This document shows positions 30,639 through 34,477 of a stretch of DNA of 34,477 bases, piece by piece (position 1 is the first letter of the stretch; each line of letters opens with the position of its first letter). The DNA comes from Deltaproteobacteria bacterium ADurb.Bin151 (lineage in GTDB: Bacteria; Desulfobacterota; Syntrophia; Syntrophales; Smithellaceae). Below the pieces are notes generated by a model. It was given only the letters and a program-made list of their open reading frames with translations, was not told the DNA's origin and ran no database searches. The position numbers and the translations under genes are program-made. The DNA lies in contig MWDG01000027.1 in assembly GCA_002070455.1 (NCBI GenBank), forward strand, positions 1 to 34,477, read 5' to 3'.

Positions 30639-33600
30639 ATGCAAATTACAAGAAGAGGTTTTTTAACCTTGACGGGTGCCATCGGAGGCGGGGTAGCCCT
30701 GTCCGGTTTTGGGCTCAACCTGAATGCAACCCGGGCATACGCCGACGAGCTTGGCAAGATGGATCGTATTAAAGTTGCCAAGCAGGTAACGACCATTTGT
30801 TGTTACTGCTCCGTTGGCTGCGGACTGGTCTGCAGTGTGGATAAGGCGACCGGGAAAATTTTCAATATTGAGGGCGATGCCGACCATCCCATCAACGAAG
30901 GGTCGCTCTGCGCCAAAGGCGCCGGATTCTTCGATCTGACCGAAGCCAACAAACACCGGCTGACGAAGGTTCTCTATCGCAAGCCTTACGGGACGGAGTG
31001 GGAAGAAAAGGACTGGGACTTTGCGCTTTCGCGGATTGCCCGTTTGGTCAAAGACACGCGCGACAAAAATTTTACCAAGACCAATGCCAAGGGTGAACTG
31101 GTCAACCGTTGCGAAGCAATCGGTCATTATGGCAGTTCCAATATTGATAATGAGGAATGCTGGCTTGTAAGCGTCAAGTCCAGAGCGCTGGGGCTGGTTT
31201 ACATAGACCATCAGGCAAGGGTCTGACACAGTCCATCTGTAGCGGCTCTGGGAGAGTCGTTCGGACGCGGTTCCATGACGAACCACTACTGTGATTTAAA
31301 AAATGCTGATGTCATATTGATAATGGGCAGCAATGCTGCCGAGCATCATCCCATCGCCTTTAAGTGGATTTTAAGAGCCAAAGAAAAAGGCGCAACCATT
31401 ATTCATGTTGATCCCCGTTATACCAGAACATCTGCCCGCTGTGATTTCCATGTCCCGCTTCGTTCCGGAACGGATATCGCTTTTCTGGGTGGCATGATTA
31501 ATTACATTCTGGAAAATAATAAATACTTTAAAGATTATGTACTGAATTACACCAACGCTTCGTTTATCGTGGGCAGTGACTTTTCTTTTAACGATGGTCT
31601 TTTCTCCGGATACGACGCCAAGAAGAGGAAATACGACAAAGCAACCTGGGTGCTGGAAAAAGACGGCAGTGGTATCCCCAAGAGGGATATGACGCTGACC
31701 AATCCCCGCTCAGTTTTCCAGATGCTGAAAAAGCATTATTCACGTTACACACTGGATAAAGTCTCGAGCATTACCGGTGTGTCGAAAGAAAATCTCCTTA
31801 AAGTGTATGAAATCTACGCCGCAACCGGTGTTCCGGACAAGGCCGGAACGGAATGCTATGCTTTAGGCTGGACGCACCATACGACTGGAAGCCAGAACAT
31901 CCGCACCATGTCGATCGTTCAGCTGCTGCTGGGCAATATGGGCATTGCGGGCGGCGGCATCAATGCACTGCGCGGTGAACCCAACGTGCAGGGCTCGACG
32001 GACCATTGCATTTTGTACGGCAACCTTCCCGGTTACCTGAAGATGCTTTCCGCATCGCTCGAATCTTTGGATCATTATCTTGAAAAGTACACGCCCGTGT
32101 CGAAAGATCCGCAGTCGGCCAACTATTACTCGAATTATCCGAAATTCTTTGTCAGTTTTCTGAAATCCCTCTGGGACGATAAATCTACCAAAGAAAATCA
32201 ATTTGGTTATAACTGGCTACCTAAGATGGATGATGGAAAGCATTATTCCACGATGCACATGTTTGATGCGATGTACGAGGGCAAAGTGAAGGGATATTTC
32301 TGCATTGGTGCGGATACGGCCGTAAGCACTCCGAATTCCAACAAAGTTCGCAAGGCGATGGAAAATCTGGACTGGCTGGTCGGTGAAAATATTTTCAACA
32401 ATGAGACCTATGAGTTCTGGAGAGGTCCAGGCGTCGATCCTGCAAAGATCAAAACGGAATGTTTTCTTCTTCCCGCTGCTGCAACCATGGAGAAAGAAGG
32501 TTCACAGAGCAATTCCGGCCGATGGGTGCAGTGGAAATACAAGGCCGCCGAGGCTCCCGGTGATGCTCTTCCCGTGGGCGAGATTGAAATCAAGATCATG
32601 GCGGAAATCAAGAAGCTGTATGAAAAGGAAGGCGGTCCCAATGCCGAAGCGATTGTCAATCTCAAGTGGGATTATTTAGACAGCAAGGGACACTTTGATG
32701 TGATGAAAGTGGCCAAACGGATCAACGGTGTTTTCCTGGAAGATACAGTCATTGAAGATAAGGCCAAGGGGACAAAGACAGAGTTCAAAAAAGGTCAACT
32801 GGTGCCTGGCTTTGGGAATCTGCAGTTAGACGGCAAGACAGCGTGCGGCAACTGGTGCATCTCCGGCAGCTACACGGCAGACGGCATTAACAAGATGGCG
32901 TCTCGGGGCAAGGAAGATCCGACAGGTCTCGGTCTGTTCCCCAACTGGGCATTTGCCTGGCCGGTCAATCGTCGAATCCTCTATAACCGTGCTTCCTGCG
33001 ATATGAACGGCAAGCCCTACAATCCCAAACGTAAACTCCTGGAGTGGACAGGTGAGAAGTGGGTGGGAGATGTGCCGGACGGTCCCTGGCCACCACAGGC
33101 AGATAAAGAGAAGGGAAAATATCCTTTTATCATGCAAAAGGACGGTTTGGGTGCTTTGTTCGGACCCGGTATGGCCGAAGGTCCATTCCCCGAGCATTAC
33201 GAACCGTTGGAAGGACCGCTTACCAAGAATCCTCTGTCTGGTCAGTTGATGAATCCGGCCGCTGAAATCTTCAAGAGTGATATGGATAAAGTCGCCAATG
33301 CCAGTGAGAAATTCCCGTATGTTTGCACAACCTATTCGTGTACGGAACATTGGTGTACCGGTGCCTTGACCCGTTGGCAGGCATGGTTACTGGAAATGCA
33401 GCCGGAGCTTTACGTGGAGATTGGTGATAAACTGGCCAAGGAAAAAGGCATTAAAAACGGCGAACGTATCAAGGTTTCATCGATACGTGGCGAGGCCCCC
33501 TGTATCGCTATGGTGACCAAGCGCTTCAAACCGTTTATGGTCGAAGGAAAAGAAGTTCATCAGGTCGGTATGCCCTTCAACTATGGCTGGCTCTTCCCCA

Positions 33601-33707
33601 AGGACAGCACCAGCGACAGCACGAATATTTTAACCCCAACCGTTGGCGACGCGAACACCTTCTGCCCCGAGTACAAGGCGTTCATGGTCAACGTGGAAAA
33701 GTTGTAG
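30639..33707 (+). CDS. Selenocysteine formate dehydrogenase catalytic (alpha) subunit, FdnG/FdoG type
   Basis: One gene of 1022 residues, read through an in-frame UGA at 31224-31226 (residue 196), inserts selenocysteine in the context QARV-Sec-HSPSV. Both halves are in the same frame, and the downstream part continues ALGESFGRGSMTNHYCDLKNADVILIMGSNAAEHHP, as in FdnG. The N-terminus has a Tat signal (RRGFL at 5-9). The [4Fe-4S] ligands lie in CYCSVGCG and SLCAKG. The remaining molybdopterin domains and a C-terminal dinucleotide-binding domain are full length (E. coli FdnG is about 1015 aa). The enzyme oxidises formate (or reduces CO2) outside the cytoplasm with a Mo/W-bis-MGD cofactor. Start ATG 30639 follows GGGAGG. 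The beta subunit follows after 13 bases. Confidence 0.95.
31243..31259 (+). promoter_or_regulatory. Candidate bacterial SECIS hairpin for the formate dehydrogenase UGA
   Basis: Beginning 16 bases after the UGA, CGGCTC pairs with GAGTCG (one G-U) around a TGGGA loop. Position and size fit bacterial SECIS elements, which lie inside the coding sequence just after UGA and bind SelB. The fold was done by eye. Confidence 0.65.
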
Positions 33708-33720
33708 GAGGGAGGAGACC

Positions 33721-34477
33721 ATGAAGAATCAACCTGAACTGGTAAAATTGATCGATACCACCCTGTGCACCGCATGCCGCGGCTGCCAGGTGGCCTGCAA
33801 GCAGTGGAATGAACTCCCCGGCCTGAAAACAAAACAGTTGGGCACGTATCAGAATCCGCCGGATCTGCAGTGGAATACCTGGACGCTTATCCGCTTTCAG
33901 GAATATGAAGATAAAGACGGAAACTTCCAGTGGATTTTCCGGAAAGACGGATGCATGCACTGCACGGACGCAGCCTGTGTGAAAGTCTGTCCCAGCGGGT
34001 CGCTGTATTATACCCCGATGAAAACCGTGGGTATCCATCACGACAAGTGCATCGGCTGCAAGGAATGCGTGGCGGCCTGTCCGTTCCATATTCCCAAGCA
34101 CGATGCAAAGACGGACAAAGTTTATAAATGCGATTTGTGTTACAGCCGCATTAAAGAAAGCCATGTGCCGGCGTGCGTGAAGTCCTGCCCGACCGGTGCC
34201 CTGACCATCGGTGACAAAGACGCGATGATCAAAAAAGCCTATGCCCGGGTGAAAGAACTCGGCGGCGATGCAAATGTTTATGGCGATAAGTTTGTGAACG
34301 GGACGCATGTGATCTATGTCCTGCAGTTCAAGCCGGAAGTGTATGACGAACTGCCGGTAAATCCGACAGTGCCGGCATCTGTGACGCTCTGGAAAGACCT
34401 TCTGAAGCCCTTGAGTTTACTGGGAGCCGGAGGTGTTCTAGGCGGGGCGTTTTTCCATTACATGATCCATGGTCCGA
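33721..34477 (+). CDS. Formate dehydrogenase iron-sulfur (beta) subunit, cut by the right edge
   Basis: The first 252 codons are visible, with no stop before the window ends. Four cysteine clusters bind four [4Fe-4S] centres: CTACRGCQVAC, CMHCTDAACVKVCP, CIGCKECVAACP and CDLCYSRIKESHVPACVKSCP. A hydrophobic segment near the end (LKPLSLLGAGGVLGGAFFHYMI) is the start of the C-terminal membrane anchor typical of FdnH/FdoH. The subunit wires electrons from the catalytic subunit to a membrane cytochrome or quinone partner, probably encoded just beyond the edge. Start ATG 33721 has GGAGGGAGG upstream. Confidence 0.93.
   Translation, partial: MKNQPELVKLIDTTLCTACRGCQVACKQWNELPGLKTKQLGTYQNPPDLQWNTWTLIRFQEYEDKDGNFQWIFRKDGCMHCTDAACVKVCPSGSLYYTPMKTVGIHHDKCIGCKECVAACPFHIPKHDAKTDKVYKCDLCYSRIKESHVPACVKSCPTGALTIGDKDAMIKKAYARVKELGGDANVYGDKFVNGTHVIYVLQFKPEVYDELPVNPTVPASVTLWKDLLKPLSLLGAGGVLGGAFFHYMIHGP

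Noticed and set aside
31224..31226. Nonsense mutation making the formate dehydrogenase a pseudogene
   Set aside because: The frame is intact on both sides, UGA sits exactly at the known Sec position, and the rest of the protein is well preserved.

Overview
The window is bacterial, densely coded and mid-GC. It carries a selenocysteine formate dehydrogenase, a rubrerythrin-type ferritin, an exported peroxiredoxin/thioredoxin pair, a geranylgeranyl-reductase-type flavoprotein and a LexA with a GAAC-N4-GTTC operator. Together these suggest an anaerobic or microaerobic bacterium, perhaps a Desulfobacterota (Deltaproteobacteria) of the syntroph/sulfate-reducer kind. The lineage is inference; no rRNA or tRNA gene was seen to fix it.

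Left edge (1-4024, minus strand): the start of a type I-B (Tneap-type) CRISPR-Cas operon in the order cas6, an AlbA_2/HATPase/winged-helix regulator-like gene, cas8b1 (cst1), cas7 (cst2, cut by the window edge). The genes are translationally coupled by 1- and 4-base overlaps and share a good sigma70-type promoter upstream of cas6. The regulator-like gene is visibly richer in GC than the cas genes around it. No CRISPR repeats lie inside the window.

4226-11352 (plus): a MacAB/Lol-like ABC export operon (adaptor, ATPase, two FtsX-fold permeases). It is followed by a tight operon of a TrpF-like barrel lacking the catalytic cysteine, a Cys-rich YgbA/NOSP protein and an FAD-dependent reductase, then a small ABM-domain monooxygenase.

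11393-16589: a WbuC-type cupin (minus), an orphan branched-chain amino-acid-type binding protein with a clear terminator, a nitronate monooxygenase-like enzyme, a histidine phosphatase, and a RelA/SpoT synthetase domain fused to TPR repeats.

16630-19714 (minus): a coupled set of zinc alcohol dehydrogenase, transglutaminase-like protein and FAD-linked 2-hydroxyacid oxidase. 19862-22562 (plus): an orphan peptide-type binding lipoprotein, then lexA with a textbook autoregulatory promoter and a small membrane protein just downstream. 22563-23207 is AT-rich and non-coding. A PIF1-like helicase fused to a WYL domain and a rubrerythrin follow on the minus strand.

25698-28916 (plus): a MoxR ATPase with a CoxE-type VWA partner, then an exported CPYC thioredoxin and an exported one-cysteine peroxiredoxin. 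29273-34477: a TetR regulator, a ModE-like winged-helix regulator (minus), and the formate dehydrogenase operon. The FDH catalytic subunit is interrupted by an in-frame UGA read as selenocysteine, and its four-cluster iron-sulfur subunit runs off the right edge.

Best candidates for something new: the AlbA/HATPase gene embedded in the Cas operon, the RelA-TPR fusion, the TrpF-like/YgbA/flavoprotein operon, the small membrane protein next to lexA, and the exported Prx/Trx pair beside MoxR-VWA.
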